Of a DNA stretch of 64,000 nt, positions 1-9,375 are shown piece after piece. The position numbers and the translations under genes are program-made. Numbering within the stretch: position 1 is the first letter of the stretch; every line of letters starts with the position of its first letter. Location of the stretch: NCBI RefSeq assembly GCF_029784155.1, contig NC_073691.1:90044722-90108721 (forward strand), given 5' to 3'. Source of the stretch: Uranotaenia lowii. Taxonomy: Eukaryota; Arthropoda; Insecta; Diptera; Culicidae. Below the pieces are notes generated by a model. That model did not search any database. It was not told the DNA's origin and was given only the letters and a program-made list of their open reading frames with translations.

Positions 1-115
1 ATAGGACTATGCCTATCTGATTTCTTCAAAATGGAACATATACATTCGAAGCCAAAAAAAAAGTGTGACTATATTAATGAATGTGCTAAACAGCTAACTT
101 TTTACTAACCCAACG
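1..115. other. left flank, nothing recognised
   Basis: AT-rich sequence before the BEL/Pao target duplication. No open frame, repeat or RNA gene is visible. Confidence 0.5.
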
Positions 116-120
116 CCCTA

Positions 121-696
121 TGTTCGGAGGTTCGGATGTTGTTTAGAATCTTGGAAGCGTACCTTTTAATATTCGCAGCTCAAAGCTAAAAATAAAGTTT
201 ACTTATAAGATAAGGCAGGAATAAGATAAGGAATACAAATTTTCTTACATTTGTGTTACACCGAACTTTCAGCGCCTTTCCGATTTCTCTTATAGATATG
301 ATGATTTAGAACCTGTGGTCTATTTGGAAGCAATTTAAGTTAAAATTCAATTCTTGAGCACACTTATGTGAAATCTAACCTGTATCCTACGAAGAGCTAT
401 ATTCAGCTATATCTTGGTGTACAGGTGGCGATATTAACTGCGTACTATCTATATTTGTATAAGTATAAATCAAATAATCTGTGCAAAATTTCGTAAGTAA
501 TACCTACTTTTTAAGAAGAGATACTATAGATGTAATGTAACAAATTTAACTAAACGTTATTATAGGATTTTCCTCGTGGCACTTTATACTTTCTGTTTAA
601 CAATGGTTCGTTCGTTCGTCTTCGATTCCGTTTTCGTTCTGCCCAGCTGTCATCGAATTATGTGTCGTTTCCAACGATGACAGGGATGCCAGAACA
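121..696 (-). repeat. BEL/Pao 3' LTR
   Basis: A 576-bp terminal repeat starting TGTTCGGAGG and ending GCCAGAACA on the plus strand. Its partner is 6722-7204 plus 16357-16448. The last codons and stop of the pol frame (658-696) lie inside this LTR. Confidence 0.93.
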
Positions 697-3588
697 TCCT
701 CCTCCCCGTGAAGCAGGTTCTGCCGCATCGCAACCTGGTTCACCAGATACTTCCATTACAGCCAGGTTGGCCACAGCGCGTTTCAATAGCCCTGAAGCGG
801 TTTGGACTACTACCCGCCTAATTCTGCCATCTTTATTACGAAGAAGTTCGACAATCCTTCCTCTAATCCATGATCGCCGACCTCCTTCTGCTAGGTAGAC
901 AAGGTCACCAACTTTCACAGGATTCGTTTCTTCGAACCACTTTGGACGTTTATTTAATGAAGGGAAATATTCTTTGAGCCAACGATCCCAAACTGTTCCT
1001 GCTAAGTACTGGGATCGCAAATAGCTACTTCGCAAAGCTTCGCCTAGTGATACCATATTACCTTGAGCAGCATCCGGATCAGTAGAAGAGATTGCCATCA
1101 AAAAATGGTTTGGAGTGAGCGCCTCGGGCTCCGAAATTCCTTGTGGCATATACGTCAAAGGTCTCGAGTTGATAAGCGCTTCCGTTTCAGCCAGAACAGT
1201 TAGGAGAATCTCATCATTCAGCTTTCTTCCGTCGTCTAAAGCCTCCATTGACACTTTAACACTTCTTACCAAGCGTTCCCACACACCACCCATGTGGGGA
1301 GCTGCGGGTGGATTAAATAGCCAGTTAGTGTGTGCGTTGGTAAAGGTATCGGCACAGGCAAGATGGATTTCGTTTAGTTGTTTTTTCAGTTCTCGGTTGG
1401 CCCCGACAAAGTTGGTTCCATTGTCGGAGAATATTTCGTGTGGGGACCCTCTTTTGCGAACAAATCTCCTGATCGCCATGATACAGGAGTCCGATGACAA
1501 ACTATACGCCAACTCGAGATGAACAGCTCTCACTACGAGGCAAGTAAAAACTGCCACGTATCTCTTCTCCTTCCTTCTGCCAACCGTTACTTCTACTGGG
1601 CCTAGATAGTCCAATCCTGTGTACTTGAACGGTCTAACATAGGGCGTCACACGTTCTTCCGGTAGCGGAGCCGTCCTAGGCACTTTGGGCACACATTTCC
1701 GGATTCTGCACCGTTGACAATTCTTCGCTGCTTTGTCGATCGCAGGACGTAGTTTCGCTATTTCGAAGCGTTTTCGAAGCTCGTTAAATACGGTTTCTCG
1801 ATTCCCATGCCCGAAAGTTTGATGATAAAAATCTATTAGTCGCTGAGTTATCACGTGATTCTTGTCCAATATTATTGGAAATCGTGCATCGAATGTGGCG
1901 TGTTGAGCATTGGCAGTTCTTCCTTCTACTCTTATTACGCCGAACTCATCAGCAAATGGGGTTGATCTATAAATAGCACTTGTCTTCTCAATACTTTTAT
2001 GCTCGGTTATCGGTTTGGAGCGGTTGTTCAACAGGACTTGGACTTCCTCTGGAAAACAGTCAGCTTGTACTATTCTCCACAAGATCATTTCCGCTTCTCG
2101 ATATTCGGGTTGTCGGATAGGTTGGTTTATCGATGGAATACACTTTTTCACTAACGCTTTTATCTTTTCAGTAGCTTGTACGGCTTCGATGGGTAGACCT
2201 TTAACTCGCCGACGACAATTCGAAAGAAAACGGAGTACTGTAGCTATGGTGCGCACCAAGATAGGCCACTTAGAAATTCTAGAAGCATCCACTAACGAGT
2301 CCGGGACAGATATATGGTGCAACAAATGGAGAGTTTTAAGCTCGTCGGTCGTGTTTGGAATGGGTTTCTGTTTCGGCCAATACTCCAAGTCCCGGTAAAG
2401 GAAGGATGGCCCATTAAACCATTTGCCATTTGAGTCTGGTACGGTTTCCTTTCCCCACTTAGTGAGGCAATCTGCTATATTGTCCTTGGTCGGTACCCAG
2501 TGCCAAATATGAGGTTCAGTGAGCGATAGTATGCTTCCTATTCTAGCAGCAACATATTGCTTATATTGTCTATGGTCGGCTCTTATCCAGGATAAAACTG
2601 TTGTTGAATCTGTCCAGATATAAGTCTCGCTGATTGGTATTGTGTGATCTGTACAGACATTTGCGAACATATTCGCACCAAGAACTGCCGCTTGTAACTC
2701 CTTTCGTGGAATGGATTGGTACTTAAGTGGCGCAACTTTGGCCACCGATCTGACTAGGCTCACCACAATACGGTTGTCCTCGACCAATCGAAAATACGCT
2801 GCGCTTCCGTACCCATACTCACTCGCATCGGTGAATATGTGAAGTTGGACCGATCGATTTAGCACAAGTCCAGCAAAGTAATGTCGAGGGATTTGTAAAC
2901 CATCAATGTTTTGAAGCAAAGATGTCCATCGAAGCCATTTCTCCCACTCCGCATCCTGTATCTTTTGATCCCAATTAATTCCACTGCGCCAGAGATCTTG
3001 GACTATCATTTTGCCGTGAATGACGTAAGGGGACAATAGTCCGATAGGGTCAAACAGGCTCATGACACTTTGGAGTACTTCTCTTTTCGTTGGCCTTTCT
3101 CGTCCGCTCATGTATCGGTTTAAATTTCCATAAAAACTCATGGGAAAGGTGAAAACATCCTTCTGCGGCTCCCAGTGTATACCCAGTACTCTTTCAAGGC
3201 TTTCACTTTTGTTTCCTGTTATTGCGACGTCTTTCTCCATTCTAGGCTCACCAAGCTCGCGAAGGACTGAATCGTCATTGCTCATCCAGTTCCGCATATC
3301 AAAGCCGGCTCGGCTCAACACTGTCTTTACTTGGACGGCCCGCTGTACTGCCACTTCCGACGAGTCTACACTGTCGAAGAAGTCGTCCATGTAGGTCTTT
3401 CCTCTTAACGCTTCGCTTACATCGGGAAATTCTTTTTCGCACTCATCTGCAATTCGCTGGATAACGTACAGGGCGGTGCATGGAGAGCAGGCTGCCCCAA
3501 AGGTAGCAACGTCCATGATGTAAACGTCCGGTGGTAAGTCGGTGTCAAACCGAAATAAGAAACGTTGGGCGTGTTTATCAGCAGACAT
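658..3588 (-). CDS. pol: BEL/Pao Pol, C-terminal part: RT palm, RNase H, integrase
   Basis: This 976-residue open segment is in the same frame as the upstream segment 3598-6414; a single in-frame TAA (3598-3600) separates them. It begins within the reverse transcriptase. YMDD, the catalytic motif, is near residue 66. RNase H follows with FTDASE near residue 252 and a WTDST motif near residue 325. The integrase zinc-binding region has FYHQTFGH followed by a CxxC pair (CQRCR) near residues 590-630. The DDE core is visible as GLDYLG, SDNGTNF and GVWERL. The C-terminal DUF5641 domain typical of BEL/Pao (DRWLKEYFPSL, then VGDLVYL) closes the protein. The stop lies within the 3' LTR. Apart from the stop at 3598 I see no break. 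The ATG at 3588 is simply the first methionine after the stop and is unlikely to be a real start. Confidence 0.9.
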   Translation of the reverse strand: MSADKHAQRFLFRFDTDLPPDVYIMDVATFGAACSPCTALYVIQRIADECEKEFPDVSEALRGKTYMDDFFDSVDSSEVAVQRAVQVKTVLSRAGFDMRNWMSNDDSVLRELGEPRMEKDVAITGNKSESLERVLGIHWEPQKDVFTFPMSFYGNLNRYMSGRERPTKREVLQSVMSLFDPIGLLSPYVIHGKMIVQDLWRSGINWDQKIQDAEWEKWLRWTSLLQNIDGLQIPRHYFAGLVLNRSVQLHIFTDASEYGYGSAAYFRLVEDNRIVVSLVRSVAKVAPLKYQSIPRKELQAAVLGANMFANVCTDHTIPISETYIWTDSTTVLSWIRADHRQYKQYVAARIGSILSLTEPHIWHWVPTKDNIADCLTKWGKETVPDSNGKWFNGPSFLYRDLEYWPKQKPIPNTTDELKTLHLLHHISVPDSLVDASRISKWPILVRTIATVLRFLSNCRRRVKGLPIEAVQATEKIKALVKKCIPSINQPIRQPEYREAEMILWRIVQADCFPEEVQVLLNNRSKPITEHKSIEKTSAIYRSTPFADEFGVIRVEGRTANAQHATFDARFPIILDKNHVITQRLIDFYHQTFGHGNRETVFNELRKRFEIAKLRPAIDKAAKNCQRCRIRKCVPKVPRTAPLPEERVTPYVRPFKYTGLDYLGPVEVTVGRRKEKRYVAVFTCLVVRAVHLELAYSLSSDSCIMAIRRFVRKRGSPHEIFSDNGTNFVGANRELKKQLNEIHLACADTFTNAHTNWLFNPPAAPHMGGVWERLVRSVKVSMEALDDGRKLNDEILLTVLAETEALINSRPLTYMPQGISEPEALTPNHFLMAISSTDPDAAQGNMVSLGEALRSSYLRSQYLAGTVWDRWLKEYFPSLNKRPKWFEETNPVKVGDLVYLAEGGRRSWIRGRIVELLRNKDGRIRRVVVQTASGLLKRAVANLAVMEVSGEPGCDAAEPASRGGGCSGIPVIVGNDT

Positions 3589-3597
3589 TATGCGGAT

Positions 3598-6414
3598 TTA
3601 GTGGAACATTTCCCGAACATCGCCACCAAACCCGATCCGTCCTTCACGAAATTTGCAAATGACCGATGGTAGGTTAACCAATAGATCTGGCCCTTTTAGG
3701 AGAAGCGAGTTCAACGATACTCCATTCACGGTTGCCGCTGCGTCCCAAACGAGTCTTTTCTTCTGTGGTTTCTTAGGGTTGGAAACAACATTCAAAGGAA
3801 GATACCACGTTCGATTTGGTAATGCTTGCATGAGCTCCTGATCTTCTGCTTTGTGGGCATAGCCTTTCTTCACGTAGTCGCGGATCTGTTGGTGAACATT
3901 TGAACGAAGTTCGGGGTCTTTCAGTAGTTTCGATTCCAAACATCTCATCCTGCTTACGGCCATCAGACGACTATTGGGAAAAGAGATAGAATCCGAAGCC
4001 CACAGAAGTCCTGTTTCAAAATGCCCGTCCTTGAATACGGTGGTTTTCTTCAAAATTTCAAGGGCACGCTGATCGTTCAAAGACTGAGGCAGTGGAGCAT
4101 CGTACACCAGAGCCTCTTCAAGGATCATGTGCTTGCGGACTAACTCATTCAACTCTTCATCGGTTCTACTTTTACAAGAATGAATGTTCACCCTATCGGA
4201 AGGATATTTCGAGGGTCCTTGTGGTCCATAGACTGCCCAACCAAGAAGGGACCTAACTGCGATTGGTTCTCCATATTGTCCGACCCTACTTTCTAAAGGC
4301 GCAAATAACTCTAAGTTATCCAAGCCTATCAATATACTCGGTTCCGCTCCAGTGTAAGACGATACTGGAAGATTCTTCAAATGTTCGTATTTGTTCGCTA
4401 AGTGCGTGTACGATAGAGATTGCTTAGGCAAATTTAAACTACTTATTGTGTAGGCTACTATGGGATGGGAACAACTTGGGTCCGCTTTCCCGGAGATAGC
4501 AATCTGTATCTTTTCCGATTCTTCATTGCGAGCTATATTCGACGTCCATTGCAACTCCAGGGTTTCGGGAGTTCCGGTGATTCCAAGTGATTTTGCTATA
4601 CTAGTCTCGACCATCGTCAGGGACGACCCCTCGTCCAGGAAACCAAACGTATCTAACCAACGATCGCCATTTCTCAATCTGATCGGGACAACTCTAAAAT
4701 ATACTGGCGGTTTACTATCATTGTGCGCGTTGCATCGAGAAGGATTAGTTTTAAAAGATTTTCCAGGGTGGAGCAATGGGTGATGTCTGTCCTTACAGTT
4801 TTCGATGGTACAGTAGATTCTTGAACGGCATCTCCAATTTCCATGGTCATGTAGACATATGGAACATAATTTCCAATCGTGAACCAGCTTTAAACGCGCT
4901 TCGAGCTCTAACTGTTTGAATTTCTCGCAATTTCGAACACGGTGATCTACACCCCCGCATACGGGACATGGTTGCTTTTCCAAGGATTGCTGTACCGGTT
5001 TGCCGATTTCCGAGTGTGCATTCAGATGAACCCTTTCTCTCATCTTAGGCTTATCCTGCTTTTGATGGTCCAATCTGGGTGGTTTCAAGGTAGCCACTTC
5101 ACTGGCATCAATGACGAGCATCTCCATGTATTCCCCAAAATGTTCCAGGGTTGGTTCATTAAATCTCCTGCGGTACCTAATCCACTCCATCTGGTACGTG
5201 GCAGGAAGTTTTTCCATCAGCTCTCTTAGCAGCTCGGGATTAGACAGGTGGGTTCTGAGATTTGCTGCTTCTAGGTGATCACACAGTTGGGAGACAGCCA
5301 TACCAAAATTTATCAAACTGTCTAAACGCTCAGCCTTTGGAGCTTCCAGACGTCGAGCCTTCGAGATCATATTTTTGACTATCAACTCCGGCCTTCCGAA
5401 AAAGCGTTTAAGCGTTTCAATGATACCAGGGACGCTTTCCGGAAACATTAACTTTGTTACCACCACGTCTCTTGCCGTCCCATGAAGGCTCTCCCTTAAT
5501 CTAATCAGGTTATCAATGTTGGAAAATCCACAAGCAGCATTTGCTGAGAGATAGCTGTTGTAGAATATTGGCCATTCTTCTGGTTCACCCGAAAAAGAAG
5601 GAAGTTTCTTGGGACAGAATTGCCGCGCGTTAAGTTGCTCTACAGTTGGCGTAACTACTACATTGAGGGGTACCTGGGAGTTCCGGCTTAACGATAGCTT
5701 TCGCTGATGTGCCGACTGCTGTGGCTTTTTCACAAAATTTCGTAGTCCTGATGGTAACTGTGTTGAATTGTATCCGACAATTTCGTTTACTCCAACCTCG
5801 TCCTGTTCAGCCTCGAACGTAACAGGTCCTATAGCGGATTCGCGGTAAGTTGTCGCGTTTTGCTCCCTTTGATTTTGGAGCCACGCCGCTGCTTTTTCGC
5901 TTCCCGTGATTTGGGAGATGTTGGTAAAACCTGACCCAAGTTCATCTGCCAGTCCTTCAAGCTCTCTTTTCTTTAGAAGGTATGAATGTTCCAGCTCTAA
6001 TTGTTTAGCTCGCAAGTTATGTTCCTTTTTGCACAGCTCTTTTTCTTCCTGCAACAAGCGTTCTTCTTCTTTCAGTTTCCGCTCTTCCAGCTCTCGTTCT
6101 TTATCTAGCAATTCCATTTCGAGATGTAACCGAGAGCGAGAAGACTTCATAGATCTAACCGAACTAGCTACCTTTTCCGAAAGCGTTCCACATATTTCAC
6201 GCCCACTCCGTAGCTCCTTCGAGTTACTCGAGATTTCCTTGCCTGGCTTAACCGTTTCAATAGTACACGTAGTGCCTCCGGATATTTGGGCCATATTCCT
6301 TATCGATGGATGTTTAATTGGCGTAGCATCAGGGAGAGAGCTTTGCTTAGCCATACTTGCAACACCTGTCACAGACTCCACTTTACGTGCGCTCGTTCCA
6401 CCTACGTCAATCAC
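3598..6414 (-). CDS. gag-pol: BEL/Pao Gag, protease and N-terminal RT
   Basis: A 938-residue segment; the frame is open from 6441 down to the TAA at 3598-3600. From the N-terminus there is a low-complexity region, a strongly charged Glu/Lys/Arg coiled coil (about residues 85-160), a DUF1759 Gag core (begins LPSFSGEPEEWPIF, about residue 270), and two Cys/His clusters (CPVCGGVDHRVRNC; CSICLHDHGNWRC). A DUF1758-type aspartic protease has LDEGSS in place of the usual DSG. Last comes the start of RT (LVWDAAATVNG, ending GDVREMFH). The TAA interrupts RT between conserved blocks, so it is a nonsense change rather than a natural junction. The frame is identical to the PHD-finger segment upstream, separated by another single TAA at 6442-6444. 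The element is expected to encode one polyprotein. Confidence 0.9.
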   Translation of the reverse strand: MIDVGGTSARKVESVTGVASMAKQSSLPDATPIKHPSIRNMAQISGGTTCTIETVKPGKEISSNSKELRSGREICGTLSEKVASSVRSMKSSRSRLHLEMELLDKERELEERKLKEEERLLQEEKELCKKEHNLRAKQLELEHSYLLKKRELEGLADELGSGFTNISQITGSEKAAAWLQNQREQNATTYRESAIGPVTFEAEQDEVGVNEIVGYNSTQLPSGLRNFVKKPQQSAHQRKLSLSRNSQVPLNVVVTPTVEQLNARQFCPKKLPSFSGEPEEWPIFYNSYLSANAACGFSNIDNLIRLRESLHGTARDVVVTKLMFPESVPGIIETLKRFFGRPELIVKNMISKARRLEAPKAERLDSLINFGMAVSQLCDHLEAANLRTHLSNPELLRELMEKLPATYQMEWIRYRRRFNEPTLEHFGEYMEMLVIDASEVATLKPPRLDHQKQDKPKMRERVHLNAHSEIGKPVQQSLEKQPCPVCGGVDHRVRNCEKFKQLELEARLKLVHDWKLCSICLHDHGNWRCRSRIYCTIENCKDRHHPLLHPGKSFKTNPSRCNAHNDSKPPVYFRVVPIRLRNGDRWLDTFGFLDEGSSLTMVETSIAKSLGITGTPETLELQWTSNIARNEESEKIQIAISGKADPSCSHPIVAYTISSLNLPKQSLSYTHLANKYEHLKNLPVSSYTGAEPSILIGLDNLELFAPLESRVGQYGEPIAVRSLLGWAVYGPQGPSKYPSDRVNIHSCKSRTDEELNELVRKHMILEEALVYDAPLPQSLNDQRALEILKKTTVFKDGHFETGLLWASDSISFPNSRLMAVSRMRCLESKLLKDPELRSNVHQQIRDYVKKGYAHKAEDQELMQALPNRTWYLPLNVVSNPKKPQKKRLVWDAAATVNGVSLNSLLLKGPDLLVNLPSVICKFREGRIGFGGDVREMFH

Positions 6415-6441
6415 AACAGGCTTATTCGCTTTTGAGCTCTT

Positions 6442-6705
6442 TTATGCCTCTTTCCTCTTCGTACCTGTGTTTACAGCTGTTGATGGAAGCGTTACGCTCG
6501 TTCCAGTTGCCGATGACGCTGGAGGTGGTTGTTGGCAGCATTTAACACATTTCCACGGTCGTTCAGTAACTCCAGGGGAGACCCCAGCGCAAGAGAAGTG
6601 CCACCATCCTGTACACCCTTCGCACTCAACCATCCGCTCGTGGGAGTTTAGTCGTTTGCATCCTTTACAGTCGAACCCGTCGCTCTTGTCGATAATGGTG
6701 GCCAT
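6442..6705 (-). CDS. BEL/Pao N-terminal PHD-type zinc finger segment
   Basis: An 87-residue segment starting 16 nt after the 5' LTR boundary. It has a Cys4-His-Cys3 PHD arrangement (CKGC, CEGC, WWHFSC, CVKC). PHD fingers usually bind histone H3 tails, and here it could help chromatin targeting of the element; that role is inference. It is in frame with the rest of the polyprotein, and only TAA 6442-6444 ends it. It is either a nonsense mutation or, less likely, a read-through point. A very short leader between LTR and ATG leaves little room for a classical primer-binding site. Confidence 0.8.
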   Translation of the reverse strand: MATIIDKSDGFDCKGCKRLNSHERMVECEGCTGWWHFSCAGVSPGVTERPWKCVKCCQQPPPASSATGTSVTLPSTAVNTGTKRKEA

Positions 6706-6721
6706 CAGAAATCTTTGAGGA

Positions 6722-7204
6722 TGTTCGGAGGTTCGGATGTTGTTTAGAATCTTGGAAGCGTACCTTTTAATATTCGCAGCTCAAAGCTAAAAATAAAGTT
6801 TACTTATAAGATAAGGAAGGAATGAGATAAGGAATACAAATTTTCTTACATTTGTGTTACACCGAACTTTCAGCGCCTTTCCGATTTCTCTTATAGATAT
6901 GATGGTTTAGAACCTGTGGTCTATTTGGAAGCAATTTAAGTTAAAATTCAATTCTTGAGCACACTTATGTGAAATCTAACCTGTATCCTACGAAGAGCTA
7001 TATTCAGCTATATCTTGGTGTACAGGTGGCGATATTAACTGCGTACTATCTATATTTGTATAAGTAAAAATCAAATAATCTGTGCAAAATTTCGTAAGTA
7101 ATACCTACTTTTAAGAAGAGATACTATAGATGTAATGTAACAAATTTAACTAAACGTTATTATAGGATTTTCCTCGTGGCACTTTATACTTTCTGTTTAA
7201 CAAT
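6722..7204 (-). repeat. BEL/Pao 5' LTR, larger part
   Basis: 483 bp matching 121-603 with about five differences. It is cut at 7204 by gypsy-1. The last four bases, CAAT (7201-7204), are repeated at 16353-16356. Confidence 0.93.
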
Positions 7205-8417
7205 TGAAACTAGGCCTTCGACTAGCTCAGGACTCCAGCCAATCTCAGGGTCGGCTCGTCGTAGCTAGGAATTACTTACCAACCTGTTCGACCTTGATTC
7301 CTCCCACCCAGTTATCAACCCGTATTTTGATCCTTTCGGTGCACGCAATAAAAGTGAAATGCAAATTTTAAGGGCAAGTAAAGGAACGTATATTGAAAAC
7401 TAATTTTGAACTTTAGTTACTAAAAGGGAGAATCTAGACTTTATTAAAAAAAACCTTTTTAACTCACTGCTTGCTCGTTGCTGCTGGTGCGGGTACCCGT
7501 CGATGCTGCCGGACACCTCGATGCTGGAACTCGCTGCCGTGGTACCACGTGGACTCCGTCGGCCGGGTTGGCCGGTATTTTCCCGTAGTTGCGGACGCCC
7601 TGGTGCGTCGCGCAGGTTCTGGCCTGCCTCAGGCCTCAAAGTGGTGATAGATGTGGCCTCGGAATACTACCGGCGGCTGTAGGATGGGTTGTCGAGAGAA
7701 CCACAGTTCTCTGTTCTTTTCTGCACCGTGTGTTGTTATACGGTCAGAGAAAGTCGTTTGCCGTATGGTAACGAACGGCGTATCCGGGAAGCCGTATGTT
7801 GACGGACGGCCGTGTCCTGCGCCGTATGTTTACGGACGGCGGTTCGACCCTCTTGGGACGCACTTAGCACTTTTTTTTCACGGTGCTGACATGTGAGTAT
7901 TTTCACTCGCGTTACTAAACTGCCAAGATCTTCTATATAGGTGAAGCTTGGCTAACGGAAGTAAGTTGGCGGTTTATACGATACGCGCACAACTGTCGAA
8001 CGACACTTACGGATTCGCGTACCCAAGGTATAAGAGGCCGGCCCATTGGTGCGTCGGTCTTTTATCACCTCCCCCGGTACGACCAATCGGTGATGTCGAC
8101 GCTCCTGATTGGGCCACGTCATCTTCTTAGTGTTTCCGCATGTGGCGCGGATTCCATATGCGGTGGTTGGTGTCTCGGCTAGATGAGGTTACAGCAGTTG
8201 AGTTAACCTAATCTGCTACACTGAAAAACAACTGCTATCTTTCTATTTTCTAAATCCAAAACTAACAGCCCACAATGAATTTATTAATATTTAATGTATA
8301 TAATAATAGTTTTTTTTATTGCGTAAGTATTTACATTTACCTACATTTTATTTATGTCCGGGCAAAACTGCCACCGAAAATCATAAAATGCAGGTTGTAA
8401 CCGAGTAGGAGGTTACA
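7205..8417 (-). repeat. gypsy-1 3' LTR
   Basis: A 1213-bp LTR with ends TG...CA. It is near identical to 15141-16352. The short plus-strand open frames within it are repeated in both LTRs and have no protein-like features. Confidence 0.95.
7760..7840. repeat. three palindromic direct repeats in gypsy-1 LTR
   Basis: Three copies of a 20-bp GCCGTATG(N)xACGGC unit at 7760-7779, 7791-7810 and 7821-7840, spaced 30-31 bp apart. Each has inverted GCCGT/ACGGC arms. The same array occurs at 15695-15775 in the other LTR. It could be a protein-binding array or a set of RNA hairpins; its function is unknown. Confidence 0.7.
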
Positions 8418-9375
8418 ATATCCACCTCTCCGGGAGAAAAAGGGGCATAAATTATTATGAACCCTTTTTCTGTTCATCAGTGATTACACAAGAACTCAAA
8501 AATAATTCGTTTGTTTCCAAAGCCATAGATATCTGGAATTGCGAAACGTAGTTTTCATTTATCCTGATTTTAAAGTTTGAGGCTCATGATGTGGCTTCAT
8601 CTTTGCCCTCTTTTATTTACCTTTTCCAAATACGCTCATTACCTTTCATTGGTGTAATTATTGAATTTTATTCTTTCTGTGTTTTTATTCTTTTCTTTTT
8701 TTTTTTTTTTTTTTGGTTACTCTAGAACAAACAAGAGTTAGGCAAGACTTCAGTAATTCGGGGTCATATATGTTCATCGTCATTTCTGACTCCATATCTA
8801 TTTAGAGGGTCAAAACTATGTTTGATACCTTTACTGACCATCAGCGGCACTGGGCCTCCAGTCTCCAGCGAACACGTCCGTCAAGTCAACTTCATTTGTC
8901 TAGAGCTAAAATACTCAATGTGTGAATAAGAACAAGCGGCAAATTTAAAAGAGGAAAAACAGTTATAACCAGGATATGTGTGATGTGGAAGGCGGATAGT
9001 TTACTCCCTAATAATTACTCAAGTTACCCTTAAATCTACAAAGTGATCCTTATCCTATCCTACGACTATTTGTTTTTCTTATCCTATCAGTATTTACAAA
9101 AGAAGTTGCAGTATCGAATGAATTCAGCAACAAAATTCTAAATTATTATAAAAAAAATACTAAAAAAAAATCATAAAGTAAAGTAATATGTACAAATTAA
9201 AATAAAATAATAGAAAATAATGAAAAATAAATGGTAGAAAAAATAAAAAAAACGGAAATAATATTAAAGCTTCAAATTCAATCCAGCTTTAAATAAAATA
9301 AAACTAAAAAAAGAAAATGGATTTATTTACAAAGATATGTACAAAAATATTTTAATCCAATTTAGTTTTCTAAGC
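8418..9375 (-). other. gypsy-1 3' untranslated region
   Basis: About 960 bp between the pol stop and the 3' LTR. It has no env-like frame. A purine-rich stretch (GGAGAGGTGG on the minus strand, about 8421-8432) abuts the LTR and is the likely polypurine tract. A block at 8756-8872 is shared with gypsy-2 (33215-33325). The remainder is A/T-rich. Confidence 0.7.

Noticed and set aside
121..602. A shorter BEL LTR ending at 602
   Set aside because: 602 is only where the right LTR is cut by gypsy-1; the matching sequence resumes at 16353-16448 and the CCCTA duplication shows the true LTR end at 696.
5906..6718. 270-residue plus-strand Ser/Leu-rich frame
   Set aside because: It is antisense to the BEL coiled coil and PHD finger and has only composition bias.
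7400..8130. Small ORFs in the gypsy-1 LTR
   Set aside because: Identical frames in the other LTR follow from LTR identity, and the proteins have no family features.
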